A stretch of 64,000 nucleotides of DNA from Fodinibacter sp963747405 (GTDB lineage Bacteria > Actinomycetota > Actinomycetes > Actinomycetales > Dermatophilaceae), in the NCBI GenBank assembly GCA_963747405.1, contig CAVVFG010000018.1, positions 1 to 64,000 of the forward strand, read 5' to 3'. This document shows, piece by piece, positions 55,600 to 63,836 of this stretch. The translations under genes and the position numbers were made by a program. The notes below the pieces were generated by a model that did no database searches, was not told the origin of the DNA, and was given only the letters and a program-made list of their open reading frames with translations. Each line of letters begins with the position of its first letter. Positions within the stretch are counted from its first letter, which is position 1.

Positions 55600-56208
55600 G
55601 TGACCGGTTCCCACGAGCACCCGCACGAGCACGAGCACCCCCCGGGGACCGCGGCCGGGCCGATCGCCGACGCCAGCGTGCGCCGCGCGCGGCCCAACGA
55701 CGCCCCCGCGGTGGGGCTGGTCCAGGCCACCGTGTTCCGAGCCGCGTACGCCGGCCGCGTCCCCGACGAGGTCCTCGCCCTCTTCGAGCCCGACGCCTTC
55801 GCCCGGGGCTGGCGCGAGAGCCTCACGGCCCCGCCCGAGGGCGTGCACCGGCTGGTGGTGGCCTGCGCCGGCGAGCAGGTGGTCGGGCTCGCGGCGATCG
55901 GCCCGTCACAGGACCCGGATGCCGGGCCCGCCGCCGGCGAGGTGACGGTGCTCGCCGTGCACCCCGATGCCCGCCGCCAGGGCCACGGGTCGCGGCTGCT
56001 CAACGCCGGCGTCGACCTGCTGGCGCAGGCCGGTGCGGAGTCGGTCACGCTGTGGTTGCTCACCGACGACGAGAGCACCCGTGCGTTCCTCACCGCCTCC
56101 GGCTTCGCCCCCGACGGCGCTTTCCGCGACCGGGTGGTCTCCCCCGAGGGCGACACCCTGCGAGAGGTCCGCCTCACCGCCGAGATCGGGGAGGACCCGG
56201 CGGGGTGA
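55600..56208 (+). CDS. GNAT acetyltransferase with histidine-rich N-terminus
   Basis: A 202-residue GNAT protein: VTVLAVHPDARRQGHGSRLL is the acetyl-CoA motif, followed by RAFLTASGFAPDG. The N-terminal 20 residues are unusual, HEHPHEHEH, able to bind metal ions. The GTG start is set by its place one base past the enoyl-CoA hydratase stop. It overlaps the azlC start by four bases. Substrate unknown; its place in the operon may hint at a branched-chain or acyl-CoA related role, but that is inference. Confidence 0.82.
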   Translation: MTGSHEHPHEHEHPPGTAAGPIADASVRRARPNDAPAVGLVQATVFRAAYAGRVPDEVLALFEPDAFARGWRESLTAPPEGVHRLVVACAGEQVVGLAAIGPSQDPDAGPAAGEVTVLAVHPDARRQGHGSRLLNAGVDLLAQAGAESVTLWLLTDDESTRAFLTASGFAPDGAFRDRVVSPEGDTLREVRLTAEIGEDPAG

Positions 56209-56987
56209 GCGACGCAGCGAGCGCGACGGCGGGCGAGGGGGCGGTCGATCCGGCGCTGCCTGCCCACCGCCGCCGCGAGGTCGTCCGCCAGGCGTGGAGC
56301 GTCGGCATCGCCAGCGGCACCTACGGCATCAGCTTCGGTGCCCTGGCCGTCGCCGCCGGTCTCGACCTCTGGCAGGCGCAGCTGCTCTCGTTGCTGATGT
56401 TCACCGGCGGTTCCCAGTTCGCGTTCGTCAGCATCGTCGGCACCGGGGGCCTGGCCGCCGCACCGGCGGCGATCGCGACGGCATCCATGCTCGGCATCCG
56501 CAACGGCCTCTACGGCCTGCAGACCTCCCGCTTCCTCGGCGTCGTGGGGGCCGGTCGGGTGGCGGCCGCCCACCTCACCATCGACGAGTCGACCGCGGTC
56601 GGCATCGCCCAGCCCGAGCTGCGCGCCCAGCGGCTGGGGTTCTGGCAGACCGGTCTCGCGGTGTTCGTGCTCTGGAACCTGTCGACCCTGGCGGGCGCGC
56701 TGCTGGGAAACGCCTTCGGTGACCCCCGCACGCTCGGCCTGGATGCCGCCGCTGCCGCCGCCTTCGTGGCCCTGCTGTGGCCGCGGCTGCGCAGCCGCGA
56801 CGCCACGGCCACCGCGGTGCTCGCCATGTTCATCGCGCTGCTCACGTCGCCGGTCCTGCCGGCGGGCGTGCCCGTCATCCTCGCCGCCGCGGCAGCACTC
56901 GTCGTGGGGCTGCGCCACCCCGGCCGGCACGAGCGCCCGCTCGAGGGCGATGACGGCACGCTACCCGGGTCGGACCCGACACCATGA
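56205..56987 (+). CDS. azlC: AzlC-family branched-chain amino acid exporter subunit
   Basis: A 260-residue membrane protein with the AzlC pattern: SGTYGISFGALAVAAG, LLMFTGGSQFAFVS, HLTIDESTAVGI and LGNAFGDPRTLGLD, and about seven membrane segments. Paired with azlD it exports branched-chain amino acids or analogues. The GTG overlaps the GNAT stop (GTGA); azlD overlaps its own end. Confidence 0.92.
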   Translation: MSDAASATAGEGAVDPALPAHRRREVVRQAWSVGIASGTYGISFGALAVAAGLDLWQAQLLSLLMFTGGSQFAFVSIVGTGGLAAAPAAIATASMLGIRNGLYGLQTSRFLGVVGAGRVAAAHLTIDESTAVGIAQPELRAQRLGFWQTGLAVFVLWNLSTLAGALLGNAFGDPRTLGLDAAAAAAFVALLWPRLRSRDATATAVLAMFIALLTSPVLPAGVPVILAAAAALVVGLRHPGRHERPLEGDDGTLPGSDPTP

Positions 56988-57298
56988 CGCTCTGGGTCGC
57001 CGTGGTCGTCGCCTCCGTGGCCTCGTTGCTCATCAAGCTGGCGGGCTACCTCGTGCCCGAGACCCTGCTCGCGGGCGAGCGCACCTCCCGCGTCACCACA
57101 CTGCTGCCGGTCGCGCTGCTCGCGGCGCTCGTCGTCGTGCAGACCGTCGTGGGGCCGGGCGGGTCGCTCGTGCTCGACGCGCGCATCGTCGCGGTCGGCG
57201 TGGCAGTCGTGCTGCTGCTCCTGCGGGCGAACTTCCTGGTCATCGTGCTGGCCGCCGGGGCCACCGCCGCCCTGCTGCGGGCAGCCGGCTTGGGCTGA
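56984..57298 (+). CDS. azlD: AzlD-family branched-chain amino acid transport subunit
   Basis: A 104-residue protein with three or four hydrophobic segments, LWVAVVVASVASLLIKLAG and LLPVALLAALVVVQTVVG, typical of AzlD. It overlaps azlC by four bases and runs about 60 bases into the convergent chelatase gene. Confidence 0.9.
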   Translation: MTLWVAVVVASVASLLIKLAGYLVPETLLAGERTSRVTTLLPVALLAALVVVQTVVGPGGSLVLDARIVAVGVAVVLLLLRANFLVIVLAAGATAALLRAAGLG

Positions 57299-58013
57299 GC
57301 CGACCCCGGGGCCGCAGCGCGCCCCGGTAGCGGGCCAGCACGATCTCGACCAGCCGCGGGTCGGGCGCGATCGGCCCGGTGACCACGTCGGCCCCGGCCT
57401 CCTCGAGCCTGCGCTGGAAGAACCCCGGCGCCAGCAGGTACGACGCCACCGACACCGGCGCACGGGGCGCCGCTGCACGGGCCGCCTCCACCGCGTCGGA
57501 CACCGTCGGCAGCCAGCCGGCGGCGAAGCCGAGCCGGACCGTTGTGCCCCACCGTCGTTCGAGCCGCGCGGCCATCTCCTCGCCGTCGGCCCGGGCTCTG
57601 GCGTCACTCGACCCGGCCGGTGCCAGCACGACCGTCCCGGCGCGGGGAGCGCCCGCCGCCACCAACCGCTCCTCGAGCACGTCGACGAGCAGGTCGTCCG
57701 GGCCGAGGGCCCCGGTGGCGGGCACGTCGGACCGCCCGGCCACGGCCGCCGCGATGTCGACGTGCACGTGGTAGCCGGCCGCCAGCAGCAGCGGCACCAC
57801 CACGCCGGCAACGGCATCCCCGTCGTCGCGAGGCAACCCGGCGACGACCTCGGCCACCTCCGGCCCGTGCACGTCGACATAGGCCTCGAGCACCTCCACG
57901 TCGGGCAACCGCTCGGCCACGGCCGCCAGCACCGACCGCACGGTCGCGCGGCCGAGCGGGTCGCGGGTGCCGTGGGCGCACAGCACCAGGGCGGGGGGGC
58001 GAGGCTCAGGCAT
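57240..58013 (-). CDS. Sirohydrochlorin chelatase (CbiX/SirB type)
   Basis: A 257-residue protein with two similar halves. Each has the start of a CbiX fold: LVLCAHGTRDPLGRATV, VVVPLLLAAGYHVHVD (the active-site His), and then LAPAGSSDARARAD, APVSVASYLLAPGFFQRRL. It inserts iron into sirohydrochlorin for siroheme, or cobalt for cobalamin; siroheme is favoured by its place after cysG. The start overlaps cysG by eight bases. Confidence 0.88.
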   Translation of the reverse strand: MPEPRPPALVLCAHGTRDPLGRATVRSVLAAVAERLPDVEVLEAYVDVHGPEVAEVVAGLPRDDGDAVAGVVVPLLLAAGYHVHVDIAAAVAGRSDVPATGALGPDDLLVDVLEERLVAAGAPRAGTVVLAPAGSSDARARADGEEMAARLERRWGTTVRLGFAAGWLPTVSDAVEAARAAAPRAPVSVASYLLAPGFFQRRLEEAGADVVTGPIAPDPRLVEIVLARYRGALRPRGRLSPSRLPAAGRRWPRRPAR

Positions 58014-59232
58014 CGTCGGCTCCCGTGGCGCAGGCCGGGTCGTCGATGAACCCCGGCGCCGCCACCGCTCCGACCACCACGACCGCCGGGGACCGCACCC
58101 CGGCGGCGGCGGCCACCCGGGCAGCGGTCGACAGGGTCGCGTGGGTGACCCGTTCCCCGGGCGTCGAGCCCCGCTCGACGACGGCGACCGGCAGGTCGGG
58201 GTCGACGCCGGCCACGATGGCAGCCGCACAGATCTCGGCCAGTGACGCCACCGCCATCAGCAGCACCAGCGTGGCGCCGGCGGCGAGGGCGGCGAGCGCC
58301 GCCGGCTCCGGGCCGGCGTGGCCGGAGGCGACGTGCACCGACGACGCGACCCCGCGCTGGGTCAGCGGGATGCCGGCCAGCACCGGCACGGCGAGCGCCG
58401 AGCTGACCCCCGGCACGACCTCGACCTCGACCCCAGCGGCGCGGCAGGCGTGCACCTCCTCGCCGCCGCGCCCGTAGACGAACGGGTCGCCACCCTTGAG
58501 CCGCACCACGACCTGGCCGCGCCGGGCGCGCTCGACCAGCAGGGCGTTGATCTCGGCCTGGGGCACCGGTTGCCGCGTCGCGGTCTTGCCGACGTGCACG
58601 ACCTCGACCTCGTCGGGGAGGCGCTCGAGCAGACCCGTGGTGCCGAGCCGGTCGGCGACGACGACGTCGGCGACGGCGAGCGCCTCGAGGCCGGCGGCGG
58701 TCACCAGGGCCGGGTCCCCGGGCCCCCCGCCGACCAGCACGACGCGGCCACGGTGCGCCCGCCGGTGACGCAGGTCGGCCTGTCCGGTCGACAGCGCCAG
58801 CGCCAGCGCGTCGCGCACGCCCGCCACCCGTCGAGGGTCGGGCTCGGCGGCCGACACCACGCCCACCACGAGGTCGTCGTGCCGGGTCGTCGCCACACCG
58901 CGCGCCGTGCCGGACGCTGCGCAGATGCACCAGGTGCGGCGCTCCCGGCACCAGCGGCCCACCACGGCATCGACGTCCGGGTCGGCGGTCGCGGCGACCA
59001 CCAGCCAGGCGGTGTCCACGTCGGCCTCGGTCACCGCCCGCTCCACGAGCTCCACCCGCCCGGCGGGGGGTGCCTGCGCGAGCCCGCGGGCGGCCTCCGA
59101 GGGGACGGGGTCGACCAGCACGACGTGAGCGCCCTCGGCGGCGAACCGGCGCGCCCTACGGGTGCCGACGGGGCCTGCCCCGGCGACGACGACCCGCCGC
59201 CCGACGAGGTCGAGCCCGACCAGGGTCGTCAC
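58006..59232 (-). CDS. cysG: Siroheme synthase (precorrin-2 dehydrogenase / uroporphyrinogen-III C-methyltransferase)
   Basis: A 408-residue bifunctional protein. The N-terminal part is a Rossmann domain (VVVAGAGPVGTRRARRF) that oxidises precorrin-2. The C-terminal part is the SAM uroporphyrinogen methyltransferase with VVLVGGGPGDPALVTAAG, RLKGGDPFVYGRGGEE and PGVSSALAVPVLAGIPLTQR. Together with the neighbouring chelatase it completes siroheme synthesis for nitrite or sulfite reductases, none of which are in this window. The GTG start lies seven bases after dapB. Confidence 0.92.
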   Translation of the reverse strand: MTTLVGLDLVGRRVVVAGAGPVGTRRARRFAAEGAHVVLVDPVPSEAARGLAQAPPAGRVELVERAVTEADVDTAWLVVAATADPDVDAVVGRWCRERRTWCICAASGTARGVATTRHDDLVVGVVSAAEPDPRRVAGVRDALALALSTGQADLRHRRAHRGRVVLVGGGPGDPALVTAAGLEALAVADVVVADRLGTTGLLERLPDEVEVVHVGKTATRQPVPQAEINALLVERARRGQVVVRLKGGDPFVYGRGGEEVHACRAAGVEVEVVPGVSSALAVPVLAGIPLTQRGVASSVHVASGHAGPEPAALAALAAGATLVLLMAVASLAEICAAAIVAGVDPDLPVAVVERGSTPGERVTHATLSTAARVAAAAGVRSPAVVVVGAVAAPGFIDDPACATGADDA

Positions 59233-59239
59233 GGCGGGG

Positions 59240-59989
59240 TCAGTCGCCCAGGCCGAGGTAGTGCTCGAGCCCCACGGTGACGCCGGGGTGGTCGGCGACC
59301 GCGCGCACGCCGGCCAGCACACCGGGCATGAACGAGACCCGGTCGAAGGAGTCGTGCCGGATGGTGAGCATCTCTCCGGCGTTGCCGAGCAGCACCTCCT
59401 GGTGCGCCACGAGCCCGCGCAGCCGCACCGAGTGCACGGGGATGCCGTGCACGCGCGCCCCGCGCGCGCCGTCGGGGTCGGAGGTGGTGGCATCCGGCAC
59501 CGGTGGGCGACCGGCATCCTCGCGGGCGGCGCCGACCAGGTCGGCGGTGCGGGCAGCCGTGCCCGAGGGGGCGTCGACCTTGTCGGGGTGGTGCAGCTCG
59601 ACCACCTCGACCGACTCGTAGAAGCGGGCTGCCTGCGCGGCGAAGGCCATCATCAGCACGGCTCCGAGCGCGAAGTTGGGCGCGATGAGCACACCGACCT
59701 CGGGGTGACCGGCCGCCTGGTCGCGCAGCGTCGCCAGCCGCTGCGGTGACCAGCCGGTGGTGCCGACCACGACGTGCACGCCCCGCTCGACGCAGTGTGC
59801 GACGTTGGCCGGGGAGGCGTCGGGCACCGAGAACTCCACGACGACGTCGGCCCCGCCCAGGTCGCCAAGGTCGTCACCCTCGTCGAATCGCCCGACCAGC
59901 TCGAGGTCGTCGGCCTCCTCGACCGCCCGGCAGACGGTCGCCCCCATCCGCCCGGCAGCACCGATGACGGCCACAGTCGTCGCGCTCAT
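59240..59989 (-). CDS. dapB: 4-hydroxy-tetrahydrodipicolinate reductase
   Basis: Second step of the diaminopimelate pathway after DapA. 249 residues: NAD(P)-binding VIGAAGRMG, VVGTTGWSPQRL, the active HHPDKVDAPSGTA motif, and the C-terminal HEYLGL-like end EHYLGLGD. The ATG starting MSATTVAVIGAAG is chosen. Followed closely by cysG; divergent from the PHO-box small gene. Confidence 0.96.
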   Translation of the reverse strand: MSATTVAVIGAAGRMGATVCRAVEEADDLELVGRFDEGDDLGDLGGADVVVEFSVPDASPANVAHCVERGVHVVVGTTGWSPQRLATLRDQAAGHPEVGVLIAPNFALGAVLMMAFAAQAARFYESVEVVELHHPDKVDAPSGTAARTADLVGAAREDAGRPPVPDATTSDPDGARGARVHGIPVHSVRLRGLVAHQEVLLGNAGEMLTIRHDSFDRVSFMPGVLAGVRAVADHPGVTVGLEHYLGLGD

Positions 59990-60078
59990 GCAGGCACTGT
60001 AGCCACCGTGGACGCTCGGGCCGGGCGCGGGCGGCGCCGGCCCGGAACTGACTCCCGAGGCCGCCGGACGCGACATCC

Positions 60079-60140
60079 GTTCACCTTCCGTTCATCTTTG
60101 CGGCGCGGCCGGGGTATCCTTCGGTGAACAGAAGGTGAAC
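60079..60140 (+). promoter_or_regulatory. PHO-box-like direct repeats around a candidate promoter
   Basis: GTTCACC at 60079 and GTTCATC at 60090 are 11 bases apart, the period of PhoP-binding PHO boxes in Streptomyces and relatives. The second unit overlaps the -35 position of a TATCCT -10-like box at 60115. A second pair, GGTGAAC at 60123 and 60134, is the reverse orientation of the same unit with the same 11-base spacing. The small gene starts 20 bases further on. Confidence 0.7.
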
Positions 60141-60159
60141 GACACCGAGAGGAGGGGCC

Positions 60160-60297
60160 ATGAAGAAGGCTGCCAAGGCCACCACCAGCAACGGCTTGAG
60201 CATGCGCTGGGTCCCCGTGACAAAGGACGACGGCCGGGTGCGCATGGAGATGCGCTGGACCGCCCCGCCCACCGTGCGCAGGCGCTCCGCCGCCTGA
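60160..60297 (+). CDS. Small basic protein behind PHO-box repeats
   Basis: A 45-residue protein, MKKAAKATTSNGLSMRWVPV at the start, then KDDGRVRMEMRW and an Arg-rich end. A strong ribosome-binding site (GAGAGGAGGGG) and an in-frame stop make it a credible gene despite its size. No membrane segment. The pattern RWVPV-x4-GRxRMEMRW looks like a family motif I recall from short actinobacterial hypothetical proteins, but I cannot check it. The repeats upstream suggest phosphate-starvation control. Confidence 0.68.
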   Translation: MKKAAKATTSNGLSMRWVPVTKDDGRVRMEMRWTAPPTVRRRSAA

Positions 60298-60387
60298 CAG
60301 GGCTTCCCTTCCCCCGAAATCCCCTGGGCGCCGCTCGCGCAGGGCTGGGACGATGGCGTGGGTTGGGGGGCACCAAGGGGGGTAGCA

Positions 60388-61170
60388 ATGACGCAGACGG
60401 CCGTTCTCCGCAGGCGAAGGGCTCCCATCGGTCCGCCCCTGCTCGTAGGACTGGTGACGGGAGTGATCGCGCTGCTGGGGAACCTGGCAGCGGCCAGGCT
60501 CACGGACTGGTCGGCAGAGTGGTCGTGGCTTGCGGTGCCGGCGCTCAGCGTCGGCGTCAGCATGCTCGCAGCCCTCGCCGAGAGCCGTGTCGAGCTGTCC
60601 CTCCCGGATGGGACGCCCGTCGAGATGGTGCAAGGTCACGCCATTCCGGTTGATCTCCCACGCAGGCGCCACGGGGTCCCCCTGACGGCTGCCTTGCTCG
60701 TGACGGCCCTCGTGCTGGGGCTGGGTGGCTACGCCGTGACGCGGGCCGTGCAGTACGTGTCGGGATGGGTGACAGGGCAGGAGGCCGGCGCCCAGCTGCT
60801 CGAGAGGCCACGGTCGACCACCAGCAAGCACGTGACTCTGCGCGTCGAGGGCATCGAGGAGACAGCACACTTCACCCGGGTGACGGCCGTCGTCAGCAAC
60901 GGACTCGACAACGAGATCTCGTTGACCGCGGGGCACAACAGCACCTTGACCTCGGACGACGGCACTACCCTTCAGGCGGACGGGCTCAGAGGCGACTGGG
61001 CCGAGGGCTTCGGTCCCGGTGACACCCACCGCGGAACCATCATCTTTCCCGGGCGGCTCGGCCCAGCGGCGCAGACCGCGACGCTGGCGTTCGCCAGGGT
61101 CTGGGAGGCCGGCTTCACGGGCCCGAAGTCGATGAAGGTCGCGGGCCTGCAGCTCCACCATCCTTCGTGA
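60388..61170 (+). CDS. Hypothetical membrane protein
   Basis: A 260-residue protein with three hydrophobic segments: PPLLVGLVTGVIALLGNLAA, WLAVPALSVGVSMLAALAE and LLVTALVLGLGGYAV, followed by an external-looking beta domain of about 120 residues (HVTLRVEGIEETAHFTRVTAVV, FGPGDTHRGTIIFPG). The latter resembles an Ig-like or CARDB-like fold, but I do not recognise a named family. The ATG follows AAGGGGGG. It comes after the small PHO-box gene by 90 bases and could share its promoter. Confidence 0.65.
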   Translation: MTQTAVLRRRRAPIGPPLLVGLVTGVIALLGNLAAARLTDWSAEWSWLAVPALSVGVSMLAALAESRVELSLPDGTPVEMVQGHAIPVDLPRRRHGVPLTAALLVTALVLGLGGYAVTRAVQYVSGWVTGQEAGAQLLERPRSTTSKHVTLRVEGIEETAHFTRVTAVVSNGLDNEISLTAGHNSTLTSDDGTTLQADGLRGDWAEGFGPGDTHRGTIIFPGRLGPAAQTATLAFARVWEAGFTGPKSMKVAGLQLHHPS

Positions 61171-61224
61171 TGTGAACCGCACGCTGTGGGCGCCCGGCGG
61201 GTCACGGGGCCCGGGACGAGACGA

Positions 61225-61254
61225 GGGCCCGCACCCCCTGTGGGGTGCGGGCCC
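61225..61254. terminator. Bidirectional hairpin terminator
   Basis: A perfect 13-bp stem (GGGCCCGCACCCC / GGGGTGCGGGCCC) with a four-base loop, between the convergent hypothetical membrane protein gene and pnp. It can end both transcripts. Confidence 0.85.
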
Positions 61255-61277
61255 GTCGTCGGTCAGGCAGGCGTCGC

Positions 61278-63683
61278 TCAGGCGTCGCCGGGCGCGCCCT
61301 CGGACGGCGCACGGTCACCGCGGCCGCGGTTGCCGCCACGGCGGCGGTTGCGGGGGCGGCGCTCGCCGCGCTCCTCGCGCTCACCGTCAGCGGCGGGGGC
61401 GTCACCCGCGTCGGTGCCGGTGTCGGTGTCGGCGTCCGCGGCGACCGGAGCGGCTGCCGGGGCCGAGTCGGCCGCGGGGGCCTGCTCGTCACCGGTCTCG
61501 CCCTCGGCCGGCACGGCGGCGAGGCTCAGCTTGCCGCGCGGGTCGATCTCCTTGAGCTCGACCTGCACCTTCTGGCCCACGGACAGCACGTCGTCGACGT
61601 TGTCGATCCGCTTGCCACCGACGAGCTTGCGCACCTCGGAGATGTGCAGCAGGCCGTCCTTGCCCGGCAGGAGCGAGATGAACGCACCGAAGGTCGTCGT
61701 CTTCACGACGGTCCCCAGGAAGCGCTCGCCGATCTCCGGCATCTGCGGGTTGGCGATGGCGTTGACCATCGCGCGGGCCGCCTCGGCCGACGGGCCGTCG
61801 GTCGCACCGATGTAGACCGTGCCGTCGTCCTCGATCGAGATCTGGGCGCCGGTCTCGTCCTGGATCTGGTTGATCATCTTGCCCTTCGGGCCGATGACCT
61901 CACCGATCTTGTCGACGGGGACCTGCACCGAGATGACGCGAGGAGCGTAGGGGCTCATCTCGTCGGGCGCGTCGATGGCCTCGTTCATGACGTCGAGGAT
62001 GTGCAGGCGCGCGTCGCGGGCTTGGGTCAGCGCGCCGGCCAGCACGTCGGCGGGGATGCCGTCGAGCTTGGTGTCGAGCTGGATGGCCGTGACGAACTCG
62101 CGGGTGCCGGCGACCTTGAAGTCCATGTCACCGAACGCGTCCTCGGCGCCGAGGATGTCGGTCAGCGCCGCGTACTGGGTCGTGCCGTCGACCTCGGCGG
62201 ACACCAGGCCCATCGCGATGCCGGCGACCGGGGCGCGCAGCGGCACACCGGCGTTGAGCATCGACAGGGTGGACGCACAGACCGAGCCCATCGACGTCGA
62301 GCCGTTGGAGCCGAGAGCCTCGGACACCTGGCGGATCGCGTAGGGGAACTCCTCGCGGGTCGGGAGCACCGGCATCAGGGCACGCTCGGCGAGCGCACCG
62401 TGGCCGACCTCGCGACGCTTCGGCGAACCCACCCGGCCGGTCTCACCGGTCGAGTAGGGCGGGAAGTTGTAGTTGTGCATGTAGCGCTTGCGGGTGACCG
62501 GGCTCAGGGTGTCGAGCTGCTGCTCCATGCGGAGCATGTTCAGCGTCGTCACACCCATGATCTGGGTCTCGCCGCGCTCGAAGATCGCCGAGCCGTGCAC
62601 CCGCGGGAGCACCTCGACCTCGGCCGAGAGCGCGCGGATGTCCGCGAGGCCACGACCGTCGATGCGCACCTTGTCCTTGAGGATGCGCTGGCGGATGAGC
62701 TTCTTCTGCACCGCGCGGTAGGCGGCCGACAGCTCCTTCTCGCGACCCTCGAACTGCCCGGCGAGCGACTCCTTCATCGAGTCCTTGAGCTCGTCGAGGC
62801 GCTCCTCACGCTCCTGCTTGCCCGCGATCTGCAGCGCGGCAGCCAGGTCGGACGCCGTCGCGGCCTCGACCGCGGCGTAGGCGTCGTCCTCGTAGTCGAG
62901 GAAGACCGGGAACTCCTGCACCGGCTTCGCGGCCGTGGCGGCGAGCTGGGACTGGGCCTCGCAGAGCACCTTGATGAACTTCTTGGCGGCCTCGAGGCCC
63001 TGGGCGACGATCTCCTCGGTGGGGGCCGTCTTGCCCTGGCTCTTGACGAGGTCCCAGGTCTGCTCGGTGGACTCGGCCTCGACCATCATGATCGCGACGT
63101 CGTCACCGGCGATGCGGCCCGCGACGACCATGTCGAACGTGGAGCGCTCGATGTCGCTGAAGTTGGGGAACGCGACCCACTGGTCGTCGATCAGGCTGAC
63201 CCGCACGCCACCGATCGGGCCGGAGAACGGCAGGCCGGAGATCTGGGTGGAGACACTCGCGGCGTTGATGGCGAGCACGTCGTACTGGTGGTCGGGGTTG
63301 AGCGCGAGCACCGTGATGACGACCTGGACCTCGTTGCGCAGGCCCTTGGTGAAGGTCGGGCGCAGCGGGCGGTCGATGAGGCGGCAGGTGAGGATCGCGT
63401 CGGTGGAGGGGCGGCCCTCACGGCGGAAGAACGAGCCGGGGATCTTGCCCGCGGCGTACATCCGCTCCTCGACGTCGACGGTCAGGGGGAAGAAGTCGAA
63501 CCCCTCGCGCGGGTGCTTCCCGGCGGTGGTGGTGGACAGGAGCATGGTGTCCTCGTCCAGGTAGGCCGCGACGGAGCCGCCGGCCTGCTTCGCGAGCCGG
63601 CCGGTCTCGAACCGGACGGTGCGGGTGCCGAAGCGGCCGTTGTCGATGACGGCTTCGGCGGAAGTGATCTCAGGACCCTCCAT
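61278..63683 (-). CDS. pnp: Polyribonucleotide nucleotidyltransferase
   Basis: 3'-5' phosphorolytic RNase (PNPase) of 801 residues. Two RNase PH domains flank the helical linker; a KH domain IGEVIGPKGKMINQIQ and an S1 domain (FLGTVVKTTTFGAFISLLPG) follow. The C-terminal about 90 residues are an acidic/alanine-rich stretch then Arg/Gly-rich RRPRNRRRGGNRGRG, typical of actinobacterial PNPases. The start is the ATG behind AAAGGAGGACCC, which agrees with the family, not an earlier codon. Confidence 0.98.
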   Translation of the reverse strand: MEGPEITSAEAVIDNGRFGTRTVRFETGRLAKQAGGSVAAYLDEDTMLLSTTTAGKHPREGFDFFPLTVDVEERMYAAGKIPGSFFRREGRPSTDAILTCRLIDRPLRPTFTKGLRNEVQVVITVLALNPDHQYDVLAINAASVSTQISGLPFSGPIGGVRVSLIDDQWVAFPNFSDIERSTFDMVVAGRIAGDDVAIMMVEAESTEQTWDLVKSQGKTAPTEEIVAQGLEAAKKFIKVLCEAQSQLAATAAKPVQEFPVFLDYEDDAYAAVEAATASDLAAALQIAGKQEREERLDELKDSMKESLAGQFEGREKELSAAYRAVQKKLIRQRILKDKVRIDGRGLADIRALSAEVEVLPRVHGSAIFERGETQIMGVTTLNMLRMEQQLDTLSPVTRKRYMHNYNFPPYSTGETGRVGSPKRREVGHGALAERALMPVLPTREEFPYAIRQVSEALGSNGSTSMGSVCASTLSMLNAGVPLRAPVAGIAMGLVSAEVDGTTQYAALTDILGAEDAFGDMDFKVAGTREFVTAIQLDTKLDGIPADVLAGALTQARDARLHILDVMNEAIDAPDEMSPYAPRVISVQVPVDKIGEVIGPKGKMINQIQDETGAQISIEDDGTVYIGATDGPSAEAARAMVNAIANPQMPEIGERFLGTVVKTTTFGAFISLLPGKDGLLHISEVRKLVGGKRIDNVDDVLSVGQKVQVELKEIDPRGKLSLAAVPAEGETGDEQAPAADSAPAAAPVAADADTDTGTDAGDAPAADGEREERGERRPRNRRRGGNRGRGDRAPSEGAPGDA

Positions 63684-63788
63684 GGGTCCTCCTTTTCTCT
63701 TGTACGAAAGTCCGCGTGCATCGTCGTTGTGCACGGGCTTGTCCAACAGGCGAACAGTGCCGCGAACGGCATCCGCCTCTCACGCGAG

Positions 63789-63825
63789 AAGGGCGGCCCT
63801 CACGGTTGACGTGAGGACCGCCCCT
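63789..63825. other. Hairpin between rpsO and pnp
   Basis: GGGCGGCCCTCAC pairs with GTGAGGACCGCCC with one mismatch around a seven-base loop. It follows the rpsO stop by about ten bases and lies ahead of pnp in the same transcription direction. It may be a terminator or an RNase processing site, as known for rpsO-pnp in other bacteria. Confidence 0.65.
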
Positions 63826-63836
63826 CGCGGAAGTCC

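Noticed and set aside
61245..63809. An 854-codon plus-strand frame opposite pnp
   Set aside because: Antisense shadow; pnp is unmistakable on the other strand.
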